Source: JAAZIN01 sp033809435 (GTDB lineage: Bacteria > Bacillota > Dethiobacteria > DTU022). Taken from it: a stretch of 22,500 bases of DNA. The stretch spans positions 1 to 22,500 of the forward strand of contig JAPXLS010000012.1 of NCBI GenBank assembly GCA_033809435.1. Direction: 5' to 3'. The stretch's first letter is position 1, and every line of letters starts with the position of its first letter. The translations under genes and the position numbers were made by a program. This document shows positions 8,040-14,358 of this stretch, piece by piece. Under the pieces are notes generated by a model that was given only the letters and a program-made list of their open reading frames with translations, did not search any database and was not told where the DNA came from.

Positions 8040-8261
8040 GCCAATCCCTCCAGGTAATGAATTTGTTAACCGTATCATTCTATTGTCGGATGCCGGTTCC
8101 TGCTGCAACAAGGAAGGCAGACACAATATTGGTATGCCGGACACTGATGGAACGGGCTGCCCGGCGACGCGCTGCCGGTTGTGCCATAAATTCGCGAGAG
8201 CCTCTACTGCAAAAGGGCGGCCCGGAGTACATCCGCCGGCACGTTATCCCGAACATGTTGC
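8040..8261. other. Intergenic stretch without a recognised gene
   Basis: Between the DUF4870 start and the promoter at 8262 no supported gene was found. A 73-codon plus-strand frame (8057-8278) has no ribosome binding site, no domain and Arg/Ala-rich composition, so it is treated as chance. The promoter of the minus-strand DUF4870 gene must lie here, but no convincing -35/-10 pair could be chosen. Confidence 0.4.
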
Positions 8262-8290
8262 TTAACAATCCAGAATAATTGTGATATACT
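8262..8290 (+). promoter_or_regulatory. Extended -10 promoter of the aldehyde oxidoreductase operon
   Basis: TTAACA (8262-8267), a 17-nt spacer, then TATACT (8285-8290) preceded by TG one base upstream, giving an extended -10. This is one of the best promoter matches in the window. It places the transcript start near 8297, about 240 nt before the first start codon. Confidence 0.65.
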
Positions 8291-8296
8291 TGACCT

Positions 8297-8539
8297 GCAC
8301 AGCAAAAATTACATCCTTCCTTCGAGCAAGGCTCCTTTCCTCCGGTCCCGGATGCACCGCATCTAATCTTGTATCAAGCCGCTTTTGTCGCTTTGCTACT
8401 GTCCGGTGCAGGCACGGGGGGTCGCCTGTTTTGAACAGTCCCCGCAAAAATTAAAGAGCAAGGGGGGTGCCGCCCGGGTTAAAAAGAAACAGAAGTTGCC
8501 TCCAGATTCATAAAAATATAGATCCAGGGAGGGTTTGGT
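8297..8539 (+). promoter_or_regulatory. Long structured 5' leader of the oxidoreductase operon; possible riboswitch
   Basis: About 240 nt without a gene. Visible pairings: GATGC-acc-GCATC at 8351-8363; TGCACCG (about 8354) with CGGTGCA (about 8404), which competes with that small hairpin; and CGGGG (8415-8419) with CCCCG (8440-8444) enclosing CTGTT-ttg-AACAG. Competing pairings, a strong promoter and a molybdo- or tungstopterin enzyme downstream suggest a cofactor- or metal-responsive leader such as a Moco/Tuco-type riboswitch. I could not match the published consensus from memory, so the class is a guess. Confidence 0.3.
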
Positions 8540-10279
8540 ATGGGCAGGGTGGTAAGAGTGAACATGTTGAAGAAGGAGGTAATTGTAGAACCTTTGCCCG
8601 AGAAGTACAGCGGCAAAGGGGGACGCTGGTTGACCTCGCTCATGGTCAGTGACGAGGTGCCGGCCGGCTGCCATCCCCTGGGGCCCAATAACAAGCTTGT
8701 CTTTGCCCCGGGCATCCTCAGCGGCACCAGCGCTCCCAATACCGGTCGCATCTCGGTGGGGGGAAAATCACCCCTGACCGGGGGGATCAAGGAATCGAAT
8801 GCAGGGTCTCCCTTTCCCCAGGTCCTGGCCCGCATGGGTTATGCGGCCCTGGTTGTGGAGGGCGCTGCCGGCGACGGCAGCCGCTGGCTTCTGAAGCTGG
8901 GCGTGGAGGGCGGCGAACTGGTTCCGGCGGAGGATCTTGAATGGAAGGGCGCCTACGAGGCTGCCGCCATCGTCAAGAAACATTACGGAGAGAAAAGTTC
9001 CTTCATGCTCATCGGCCCTGCCGGCGAGGCGAAAATGGCCATGGCCGGCATTGCCTTCAATGACAAGGAGGGGCGTCCCTCCCGTTATGCCGGGCGGGGC
9101 GGGCTGGGCGCAGTTCTGGGCAGCAAGGGACTGAAGGCCATCGTGCTTGACAGTGCGGGCGCTCCCGGAGTTGAACCCGTTGATCAGGCCCTTTTCCAGG
9201 AGGGCCGGGAAAAGCTGGTCGAAGCTATCCAGACGCATGATGTGACCAAGAAGGGCGGCGCACTCAACAGCTTCGGCACAGCGGTGCTGGTCAACATCCT
9301 CAATGAGGCCGGCGGCCTTCCCACCAGGAACTTCAGCGCGGGGGTCTTCGAGGGAGCGCAGCAGATCAGCGGTGAGGCCCTGGCGGAGGCGGCCAAAAAG
9401 CGGGGCGGCGCCGGCATGATGGGGCACACCTGCCATCCCGGCTGTCTCATTGCCTGTTCCAACGTTTACGCCCGGGAGGACGGCAGCGAGCATGTCTCTT
9501 GCATCGAGTACGAGTCCAGCTGGGCCCTTGGGGCCAATTGCGGCCTAGACAATCTGGATCAGGTCGCCGAGCTGGTCCGCATCTGCAACGACTTTGGCAT
9601 TGACACCATCGAGGCGGGGGTCACGCTGGGGGTGGCCATGGAAGCGGGTCTGGCGGAGTTCGGGGACGGGGCGGCGGCGATCAAGCTGCTGGGTGAGATC
9701 GGCGCCCGCACACCCCTGGGGCATATCCTGGGACAGGGCGCCCAATTCACCGGAAGAGCCTACGGAGTGACCCGCATCCCCACGGTCAAGGGCCAGGGTA
9801 TGCCCGCCTACGATCCCCGGGCGGTCAAGGGGATCGGGGTTACCTATATCACCACTCCCATGGGTGCGGATCATACCGCCGGCTATACCATCGCCCCCGA
9901 GATCCTGGCGGTGGGCGGACAGCAGCAGCCCCTTTCCACCACGGACAAGGTGGCCCTCTCCAGGGCTTTCCAGGAGACCACCGCTTTTATCGATGCCACC
10001 GGTTACTGCCTCTTCATCGCCTTTCCCATCCTCGATATTCCCAGCGGCTTTGAAGGGGTGGTCCAGACTGTGAACGGCATGCTGGGCACCGCTTATACCG
10101 GAGATGATGTGGGGGCCATCGGCAGCGAGATCCTGCAGGTGGAAAAGGACTTCAACACCCGGGCTGGCTTTACCAGCGCTGCGGACCGCCCCCCGGAATT
10201 CATGCGCTTTGAACAGCTGCCGCCGCACAACCATGTCTTCGATATTACGGACGAGGAGTTGGACAGCTTCTGGAACTGA
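8540..10279 (+). CDS. aor: Aldehyde:ferredoxin oxidoreductase (tungsten/molybdopterin family)
   Basis: Cytoplasmic enzyme of 579 aa in the AFOR family. These enzymes oxidise aldehydes to acids, or reduce acids, using a bis-pterin W or Mo centre and one [4Fe-4S] cluster with ferredoxin as partner. The N-terminal AFOR domain carries GRISVGGKSPLTGG and SNAGS (about 70-90). The cluster ligands are best read as C298, C302, C306 (CHPGCLIAC) and C490 (DATGYC). The first spacing is Cx3C, where the Pyrococcus enzyme is known to have Cx2C. The start is fixed by GGAGGG 7 nt before the ATG. The stop overlaps the MoaD-like gene as TGATG, so the two are translationally coupled, a usual pairing of this enzyme with pterin-cofactor sulfur supply. 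The actual aldehyde substrate is unknown. Confidence 0.92.
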   Translation: MGRVVRVNMLKKEVIVEPLPEKYSGKGGRWLTSLMVSDEVPAGCHPLGPNNKLVFAPGILSGTSAPNTGRISVGGKSPLTGGIKESNAGSPFPQVLARMGYAALVVEGAAGDGSRWLLKLGVEGGELVPAEDLEWKGAYEAAAIVKKHYGEKSSFMLIGPAGEAKMAMAGIAFNDKEGRPSRYAGRGGLGAVLGSKGLKAIVLDSAGAPGVEPVDQALFQEGREKLVEAIQTHDVTKKGGALNSFGTAVLVNILNEAGGLPTRNFSAGVFEGAQQISGEALAEAAKKRGGAGMMGHTCHPGCLIACSNVYAREDGSEHVSCIEYESSWALGANCGLDNLDQVAELVRICNDFGIDTIEAGVTLGVAMEAGLAEFGDGAAAIKLLGEIGARTPLGHILGQGAQFTGRAYGVTRIPTVKGQGMPAYDPRAVKGIGVTYITTPMGADHTAGYTIAPEILAVGGQQQPLSTTDKVALSRAFQETTAFIDATGYCLFIAFPILDIPSGFEGVVQTVNGMLGTAYTGDDVGAIGSEILQVEKDFNTRAGFTSAADRPPEFMRFEQLPPHNHVFDITDEELDSFWN

Positions 10280-10518
10280 TGGAAGTGACGGTGGTTCTTT
10301 ATGCCGGCCTGGGGAGTTACCATCCGCGGGGCCGGGGCAGCGAACCTTTTACCCTGCAGTTGCCCCGCGGATCCACCGTTGATGATCTGCTGGCGGAACT
10401 GAAGCTGGGGAGGGATGAGGCCAGGCTGGTGTTCATCGAACACACCGCGCGCCCCGGGGATCATGTTCTGCAGGATGGGCACAAGGCGGCCATATTCCCG
10501 CCCATCGCCGGGGGGTAG
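10279..10518 (+). CDS. MoaD/ThiS-like sulfur-carrier protein with terminal Gly-Gly
   Basis: Beta-grasp (ubiquitin-like) protein of 79 aa. Features fitting the family: VTVVLYAGLGSY first strand, LQLPRGSTVDDLLAELKL helix region, HVLQDGHKAAIFPPIAGG end. The terminal GG is the site adenylated by MoeB-type enzymes and then thiocarboxylated, to deliver sulfur to the pterin dithiolene. Its start codon overlaps the stop of the oxidoreductase gene (TGATG), so it is made with that enzyme and probably serves its cofactor. A small ThiS-like carrier for another pathway cannot be excluded by sequence alone, but context favours MoaD. No moaE, moaA or moeB gene is in the window. Confidence 0.85.
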   Translation: MEVTVVLYAGLGSYHPRGRGSEPFTLQLPRGSTVDDLLAELKLGRDEARLVFIEHTARPGDHVLQDGHKAAIFPPIAGG

Positions 10519-10545
10519 CCGGGGAGCGCCTTTACCCCTCCCCGG
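10519..10545. terminator. Bidirectional hairpin between two convergent MoaD-like genes
   Basis: CCGGGGAG (10519-10526) and CTCCCCGG (10538-10545) pair over 8 bp around an 11-nt loop. It starts right after the plus-strand MoaD stop and overlaps the stop codon of the minus-strand gene. No strong T-run follows on either side. Confidence 0.5.
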
Positions 10546-10813
10546 CAGCATAGAACCCCAGGTTGAATCGATGTATGCCGGGAACGCCGGGTGGCACAAA
10601 TGCCACCCGGTCCCCTTCAGCCAGCAGCGTGGAAAGTGGGCGGATCAGATGGTTGATGAAGACGGCATCAACATCTGCAGAGGGAAGATCCAGCCTGTCG
10701 CGCAGCTCCTCCGCTGTCAGGGGGTGCTCCGCCTCGTAAAGGGATGGATTGGGCCGGCCCCTTTCTTTGAACAGCAGGGACAGCTTCCCGAAAGCCCTCA
10801 CTTCTATGTTCAT
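10532..10813 (-). CDS. Second MoaD/ThiS-like beta-grasp protein, lacking a terminal Gly-Gly
   Basis: 93 aa from the ATG at 10813, chosen over an upstream ATG at 10846 because AAAGGCGGG lies just before it and MNIEVRAFGKL is the family's normal first strand. The chain continues with SLLFKERG, LTAEELRDRL and VDAVFINHLIRP, then LAEGDRVAFVPPGVPG, the usual MoaD-type close. Here it runs on with about 15 residues (IHRFNLGFYAAGEG) instead of ending in GG. Either it needs C-terminal trimming, as known for some sulfur carriers, or it is not a sulfur carrier. It is last in a minus-strand operon after two membrane proteins and converges on the oxidoreductase-moaD operon. Confidence 0.75.
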   Translation of the reverse strand: MNIEVRAFGKLSLLFKERGRPNPSLYEAEHPLTAEELRDRLDLPSADVDAVFINHLIRPLSTLLAEGDRVAFVPPGVPGIHRFNLGFYAAGEG

Positions 10814-10855
10814 TTTGCACCCGCCTTTGGCCCGGGTTTTTCTCATAGGTTGCCT

Positions 10856-11509
10856 CTAGTAATGGAGACCCAATAGCCCGAAGCCGATGATATTCATGAG
10901 TACCGGCACCAGGTACACGCAGGAGACGAAAGCAGCCTTCTGCCTGTTGTTCTTCAAGCCGATGACGATGGCGGCGCCGGCAAAAAAGTGGAAATAGCCG
11001 ATGAGCAGGATGAGCCAGATGCCCCCGAAAGAGAGCTTCCACCAGGGATACTCCCAGATCAGCAGATCCCCCAGGTTCAGGATGCACTCGATAAAAACGG
11101 CCAGCACCGTGGACAGGATGGCAAAGAACCATTTTTCACTCAGGCCCAGAATCTTCTTGTCCTGATTCCTGGACATGAAATAATAGTAGGCAAAACCGAG
11201 CAGCGAAAACATGAAAATTATCTCGATGTTCCAACCCACGAAGACTCTCAGTGCCGTCGGTCCGGGTGCGGTCCATACAGCCGAGTGCTGCGTGTAGGCC
11301 ATGACCCAGCCGTTCCAGGTTTCATTGAAAAAATCGAGACCCAGCACGGCCAGCGCGGCAAATATGGCGTTCCAGTTGCCCGAATCCCTGGCCTTGTTGA
11401 TTTCCTGGGTGTAGATATAGACCACCACCAGGAGAAGCGGGATAATGTACCATTTTATGGTGGTAAAATCCCGCAGCCCCTCCAATGCCTTGATTGTTGC
11501 TTCAGTCAT
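10856..11509 (-). CDS. Six-helix integral membrane protein, family not recognised
   Basis: 217 aa from the ATG at 11509, which has GGGAGG at an 8-nt spacing; a GTG two codons upstream sits too close to that site. Six hydrophobic segments are visible, around WYIIPLLLVVVYIYT, IFAALAVLGLDFF, IEIIFMFSLLGFAYYYF, ILSTVLAVFIECIL, IWLILLIGYFHFFAG and VPVLMNIIGFGLLGL. Polar and aromatic residues lie within or beside helices (DFFNETWNGW, NLGDLLIWEYPWW, GYFHFF), which could bind a cofactor or quinone, but there is no known motif. It ends 42 nt before the second MoaD-like gene and probably shares its transcript. A link to pterin-enzyme metabolism is suggested only by neighbourhood. Confidence 0.75.
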   Translation of the reverse strand: MTEATIKALEGLRDFTTIKWYIIPLLLVVVYIYTQEINKARDSGNWNAIFAALAVLGLDFFNETWNGWVMAYTQHSAVWTAPGPTALRVFVGWNIEIIFMFSLLGFAYYYFMSRNQDKKILGLSEKWFFAILSTVLAVFIECILNLGDLLIWEYPWWKLSFGGIWLILLIGYFHFFAGAAIVIGLKNNRQKAAFVSCVYLVPVLMNIIGFGLLGLHY

Positions 11510-11573
11510 ATTCACAACCTCCCTTATGATGGGCTTGCATGTACCCCCGTCCAGTCGAAATATCGAAATTCGA

Positions 11574-11611
11574 GCGGCGTGAAGCCCGGCTGGAGCTGGG
11601 CCTCACGCCGC
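11574..11611 (-). promoter_or_regulatory. Strong hairpin within the minus-strand operon
   Basis: GCGGCGTGAAGCCC (11574-11587) pairs with GGGCCTCACGCCGC (11598-11611), with one A/C mismatch in 14 positions. It lies in the 109-nt gap between the small membrane protein and the six-helix protein. No U-tract follows, so it may lower or stabilise downstream mRNA rather than end transcription. Confidence 0.5.
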
Positions 11612-11618
11612 AGCGCTC

Positions 11619-11825
11619 TTACTCCTTTTCCTTCAACACTTCCTTGATGCCCGAATAATAGCTAAAGCAGGCGCCGATGAGAAGGACCACCAGCCCGCCC
11701 AGCAGAATGGGAGGGGGTGGCTCGGTGACGATGAACAGGACAGCGGACAGTATAATCGTTGAGATAAGGAAGATAAGCAGCGGCACGAAAAATTTGAATT
11801 TCACCTTCCAGTTCACTCCTTTCAT
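11619..11825 (-). CDS. Small two-helix membrane protein
   Basis: 68 aa from the ATG at 11825. Two hydrophobic segments (FFVPLLIFLISTIILSAVLFIV and ILLGGLVVLLIGACFSYYSG) are joined by a proline-rich turn EPPPP, with a charged end KEVLKEKE. The start is uncertain: the only Shine-Dalgarno-like AAAGGAG falls just inside the ORF and would serve a GTG at 11804, giving a 61-aa product that keeps both helices. Family not recognised. It is first in the minus-strand group with the six-helix protein and the second MoaD-like protein, though a hairpin separates it from them. Confidence 0.6.
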   Translation of the reverse strand: MKGVNWKVKFKFFVPLLIFLISTIILSAVLFIVTEPPPPILLGGLVVLLIGACFSYYSGIKEVLKEKE

Positions 11826-12020
11826 TTTTCTAGGCCGCCGGGAGGGCCCGAAACCGGCCGGCCCTCCGGGACCCGCATAATATATCTATAATTCGTCAAT
11901 CTTCCGGATCATTCCTGCTTTTCCCAATTTGCGCTCTTTATAGCCAGAAACCGCTACCGGTGCCATGTCGCTCCACCAGGAGCGCTGCGCCGGGCTTGCT
12001 GACGAGGCCGAGTGTTGCGG
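11826..12020. other. Divergent intergenic region with small hairpins
   Basis: No gene supported. A GC-rich hairpin (CCGGGAGGGCC at 11838-11848 with GGCCCTCCGG at 11860-11869) lies upstream of the minus-strand small membrane protein. A second perfect one (CGCTCC-acca-GGAGCG) lies at 11969-11984. An AT-rich patch with a TATAAT-like hexamer (11887-11892) lacks a partner -35. Confidence 0.4.
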
Positions 12021-12049
12021 TTGACATCCCCGAAGGGATCATGTAACAT
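12021..12049 (+). promoter_or_regulatory. Promoter of the ccdA-thioredoxin operon
   Basis: A perfect TTGACA (12021-12026) is separated by 17 nt from TAACAT (12044-12049). Transcription would start near 12056, leaving about 95 nt of leader before the ccdA start. Confidence 0.55.
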
Positions 12050-12150
12050 CTGCTCGAGGTCAGGAAGGGATCGCAGTGCGGCAGTGATGACCGCATCAGG
12101 CGGCGGGGCCAAGATCCGCCCGGGTGATGCAAGGGTGGGGATGGTTGAGG

Positions 12151-12825
12151 ATGCAATACATTCTGCTCTTTCTGGAAGGGATTGTTACATTCATATCGCC
12201 CTGCATTTTGCCCATGCTGCCTGTTTATGTATCCTATTTCGCGGCGGGCGAAACGGGCAGGAAAAGGGCCTTTTTGAATTCACTCGGTTTCGTGACCGGT
12301 TTTACCGCCATATTTGTGACCATGGGCGCCTTTGCCGGGACAGCGGGCAGATTGATCCGCGGCCACACCCCCGTGCTCAATATGGTTACCGGACTGATCG
12401 TGATTGTGCTGGGACTCAATTTTATGGGTCTTCTCAACATAGGGTTTCTGAACCGGGCCGGCAGCAGGCGGATGAAGGTGAAGGAGCTGGGATTCTTTAC
12501 CTCAGCGCTGTTCGGTCTGGTCTTCTCCATCAGCTGGACCCCCTGCGTGGGCGCCTTCCTGGGCTCCGCCCTGCTCATCGCCTCCCTGGAGGGATCGCTG
12601 CTCAAGGGCATCGCCATGCTTCTGGCCTTCTCCCTGGGCCTGGCCATCCCCTTTGTGGCAAGCGCCCTTTTGATCGACCGTCTCAAGGGTACATTCGATT
12701 TCATCAAGAGAAATTACCGGATCATAAATATCATCTCGGGCGGATTGCTTGTGGTTATCGGCATATTGATGGCCACGGGATACCTGGGCTATTTCCTTTC
12801 ACTTTTCACATTCCAGGGGGGATAA
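12151..12825 (+). CDS. ccdA: CcdA-type thiol:disulfide transmembrane electron carrier
   Basis: 224 aa polytopic membrane protein with about six helices. CcdA proteins pass reducing equivalents from cytoplasmic thioredoxin across the membrane to extracytoplasmic thiol proteins. The two redox cysteines sit in the expected helix contexts: C18 in SPCILPMLPVY and C132 in SWTPCVGAFLGSAL, each next to proline. The ATG at 12151 is preferred because the family begins directly with the first helix (MQYILLFLEGIVTFISPC) and GGGTGGGG lies about 10 nt before it; GTG/ATG codons at 12124-12127 would add a short non-conserved lead. It is followed after 4 nt by a membrane-anchored thioredoxin, its likely partner. 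No cytochrome c genes are present, so the pair may serve general disulfide reduction. Confidence 0.9.
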   Translation: MQYILLFLEGIVTFISPCILPMLPVYVSYFAAGETGRKRAFLNSLGFVTGFTAIFVTMGAFAGTAGRLIRGHTPVLNMVTGLIVIVLGLNFMGLLNIGFLNRAGSRRMKVKELGFFTSALFGLVFSISWTPCVGAFLGSALLIASLEGSLLKGIAMLLAFSLGLAIPFVASALLIDRLKGTFDFIKRNYRIINIISGGLLVVIGILMATGYLGYFLSLFTFQGG

Positions 12826-12829
12826 AATC

Positions 12830-13414
12830 ATGAACTCAAAAATAAAAACCGTGCTGTTGGCCGGCCTGTTTGTTCTGTTCATCGCTGCGGCTGTTTTTGC
12901 ATACGGCGCCCTGAGCAAAAGAGCGCCTGACCCGAACGGCGCCGGTCCCGATGGCGGCGGGGATGTGCTGCCTGAAGGCGGGGAAGGCCAGGGGGAAAAG
13001 AAGAAGGCCCCCGATTTCACCGTCTTTGATGCTGACGGCAGCGCCGTGATGCTGTCGGATTTTTTCGGCAAACCCATCGTGCTGAACTTCTGGGCCAGCT
13101 GGTGCCCGCCCTGCAAGGGGGAAATGCCCGAATTTGATGAAATCTACGGGCAGACCGGCGAGACGATCACCTTCATGATGGTGGATCTGGTGGACGGGCA
13201 GCGTGAAACAAGGGAAAAGGGAGCGCAGTATGTCAAGAAGCAGGGTTATTCCTTTCCCGTGTACTTCGATCTGGACGGGGAGGCTTTCGAAAAATACGGC
13301 ATCACCTCCATCCCCCGCACCTATTTTATCAACAGGGAGGGCCGCATCGAAACATGGGTCGAGGGCGGCATCGATGCAAAGACCCTGCGCAAGAAGATCG
13401 CTTTGATCGAGTAA
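12830..13414 (+). CDS. Membrane-anchored TlpA/ResA-like thioredoxin
   Basis: 194 aa. An uncleaved N-terminal helix (about 6-26) anchors it, followed by a Gly/Pro/Asp-rich linker to about residue 55 and a thioredoxin fold. The active site is WASWCPPC (C92 and C95), with the family's NFWASWC strand before it and the cis-proline loop ITSIPRTYFI later. The protein would reduce disulfides outside the membrane, fed with electrons by the CcdA encoded 4 nt upstream. GGGGGG before the ATG overlaps the ccdA stop region, giving tight coupling. The partner substrate could be apocytochrome c, a sporulation or cell-wall protein, or a secreted thiol enzyme; nothing here decides. Confidence 0.9.
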   Translation: MNSKIKTVLLAGLFVLFIAAAVFAYGALSKRAPDPNGAGPDGGGDVLPEGGEGQGEKKKAPDFTVFDADGSAVMLSDFFGKPIVLNFWASWCPPCKGEMPEFDEIYGQTGETITFMMVDLVDGQRETREKGAQYVKKQGYSFPVYFDLDGEAFEKYGITSIPRTYFINREGRIETWVEGGIDAKTLRKKIALIE

Positions 13415-13415
13415 G

Positions 13416-13432
13416 GGCGGCTGCTTCCCGCC
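13416..13432 (+). terminator. Weak hairpin after the thioredoxin gene
   Basis: GGCGG (13416-13420) pairs with CCGCC (13428-13432), starting two bases after the stop codon. A short GGTTTTC follows at about 13441, so termination would be inefficient if it occurs. Confidence 0.35.
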
Positions 13433-13469
13433 GTCTGGATCGGTTTTCAATGCCGCGGTCCGGCTCTTT

Positions 13470-13907
13470 TCAGAGCAGGGGGGCCTGGCGAAGGGGCTCG
13501 AAGAGAGGATGGGGGATGTTCCTGATCACGCCGAAGAGCATGACCAGGGCAAAAAGGGTCCAGATCAGCGCCGGCGGGATGTTGATCCGGGGCAGCGGCA
13601 GCCCCCTGATAAAAAAATAAAACAGGTAGAACCAGGCAACAACAGCCGGCGGCGCCAGAAGGGGGACCAGCGGGTTGTAGCGCCAGGCCAGCCCGACATT
13701 GCCTCCAAGCAGGCTGGAGACGGTACGGGTACCGCCGCAAGCGGGGCAGAGCAGGCCCGTCAACCGGTTCAGGGTGCAGCCGGGATTGCCCAGGCAGGCG
13801 CGCAGGGTGCCGCTGCCGGCAAAGACAACGGCGCCGATTCCTGCCAGAAGCAGGGCCAGGACAAGGATCTGCTCGACATTGAAATATCTCTTCAAGAATC
13901 TTTTCAT
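13470..13907 (-). CDS. DUF2752 membrane protein
   Basis: 145 aa with three hydrophobic segments (about 14-33, 81-102 and 112-130). The DUF2752 signature is plain: CPACGGTR (54-61) followed by VSSLLGGNVGLAWRYNPL. Two further cysteines (C38 and C44) precede it. The CxxC pair could bind metal or be redox active, but no function is established for the family. The start follows a GGGCGG only 6 nt upstream. It is the second gene of a pair with the DUF4190 protein (25-nt gap) and converges on the thioredoxin gene. Confidence 0.85.
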   Translation of the reverse strand: MKRFLKRYFNVEQILVLALLLAGIGAVVFAGSGTLRACLGNPGCTLNRLTGLLCPACGGTRTVSSLLGGNVGLAWRYNPLVPLLAPPAVVAWFYLFYFFIRGLPLPRINIPPALIWTLFALVMLFGVIRNIPHPLFEPLRQAPLL

Positions 13908-13932
13908 GGCAGGCCGCCCGCGAGGCGGTCTT

Positions 13933-14247
13933 TTACAGTTTCAAGAACAGGAGCCCGCTGGAAAGATCCAGTTCTTTCAGGAAATCTTCCACGAGCGGCC
14001 CGAGAAATTTAAGATTTAATATAATCATGACAATTGAAAGGACCAGCCCGGCACAGCCGAGCACGATTCCGGCGGTGTCAAAATTCTGTTTCTCTTTGCG
14101 AGCCAGCAGGCCAAAAATTATGGCAACGAGAGCAAGGATCACACCCAGCCATGAACAGCAGAAGGCAAAAAGAAGGCTGCAAATACCGGTTACCAGGGCG
14201 GTGATGCCAAAGGCATTGCTTTTCGGTTGTATTTCCTGGTCATACAT
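13933..14247 (-). CDS. DUF4190 small membrane protein
   Basis: 104 aa. After a short polar N-terminus it has the typical DUF4190 pattern: SNAFGITALVTGICSLLF (helix 1), a second helix segment with ALVAIIFGLLARKEK, then TAGIVLGCAGLVLSIVMIIL (helix 3), and a charged tail. Role unknown; these proteins often accompany membrane or secretion genes. The start has AGGGGGA 8 nt upstream. It is first of a two-gene unit with DUF2752. Confidence 0.8.
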   Translation of the reverse strand: MYDQEIQPKSNAFGITALVTGICSLLFAFCCSWLGVILALVAIIFGLLARKEKQNFDTAGIVLGCAGLVLSIVMIILNLKFLGPLVEDFLKELDLSSGLLFLKL

Positions 14248-14288
14248 GTACAGGTCCCCCTAAAAAAGATATATCCCGTTGCTTCTAC

Positions 14289-14318
14289 AGTATTCTGCAA
14301 AAGTCCTCTTATTGCCAA
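14289..14318 (-). promoter_or_regulatory. Probable promoter of the DUF4190-DUF2752 pair
   Basis: Read on the minus strand: TTGGCA (14318-14313), an 18-nt spacer, then AATACT (14294-14289). It lies about 40 nt upstream of the DUF4190 start and downstream of the alanine dehydrogenase stop. Confidence 0.4.
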
Positions 14319-14342
14319 AAATTATCTGTCAGCGGCAGGGCG

Positions 14343-14358
14343 GCTCCGGCGCAGGAGC
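14343..14358 (-). terminator. Small hairpin at the end of the alanine dehydrogenase gene
   Basis: On the minus strand GCTCC, a 6-nt loop, and GGAGC directly overlap the TAG stop. A run of five T comes only about 20 nt later, so termination is uncertain. Confidence 0.35.

Noticed and set aside
8057..8278. 73-codon plus-strand ORF upstream of the oxidoreductase promoter
   Set aside because: No ribosome binding site, no domain, Arg/Ala-rich, and it overlaps the start region of the divergent gene.
11940..12056. Possible riboswitch or hammerhead ribozyme before ccdA (CTGACGAGGCCGAG)
   Set aside because: The GAAA core needed for a hammerhead is absent, and the segment lies upstream of the likely transcript start near 12056.
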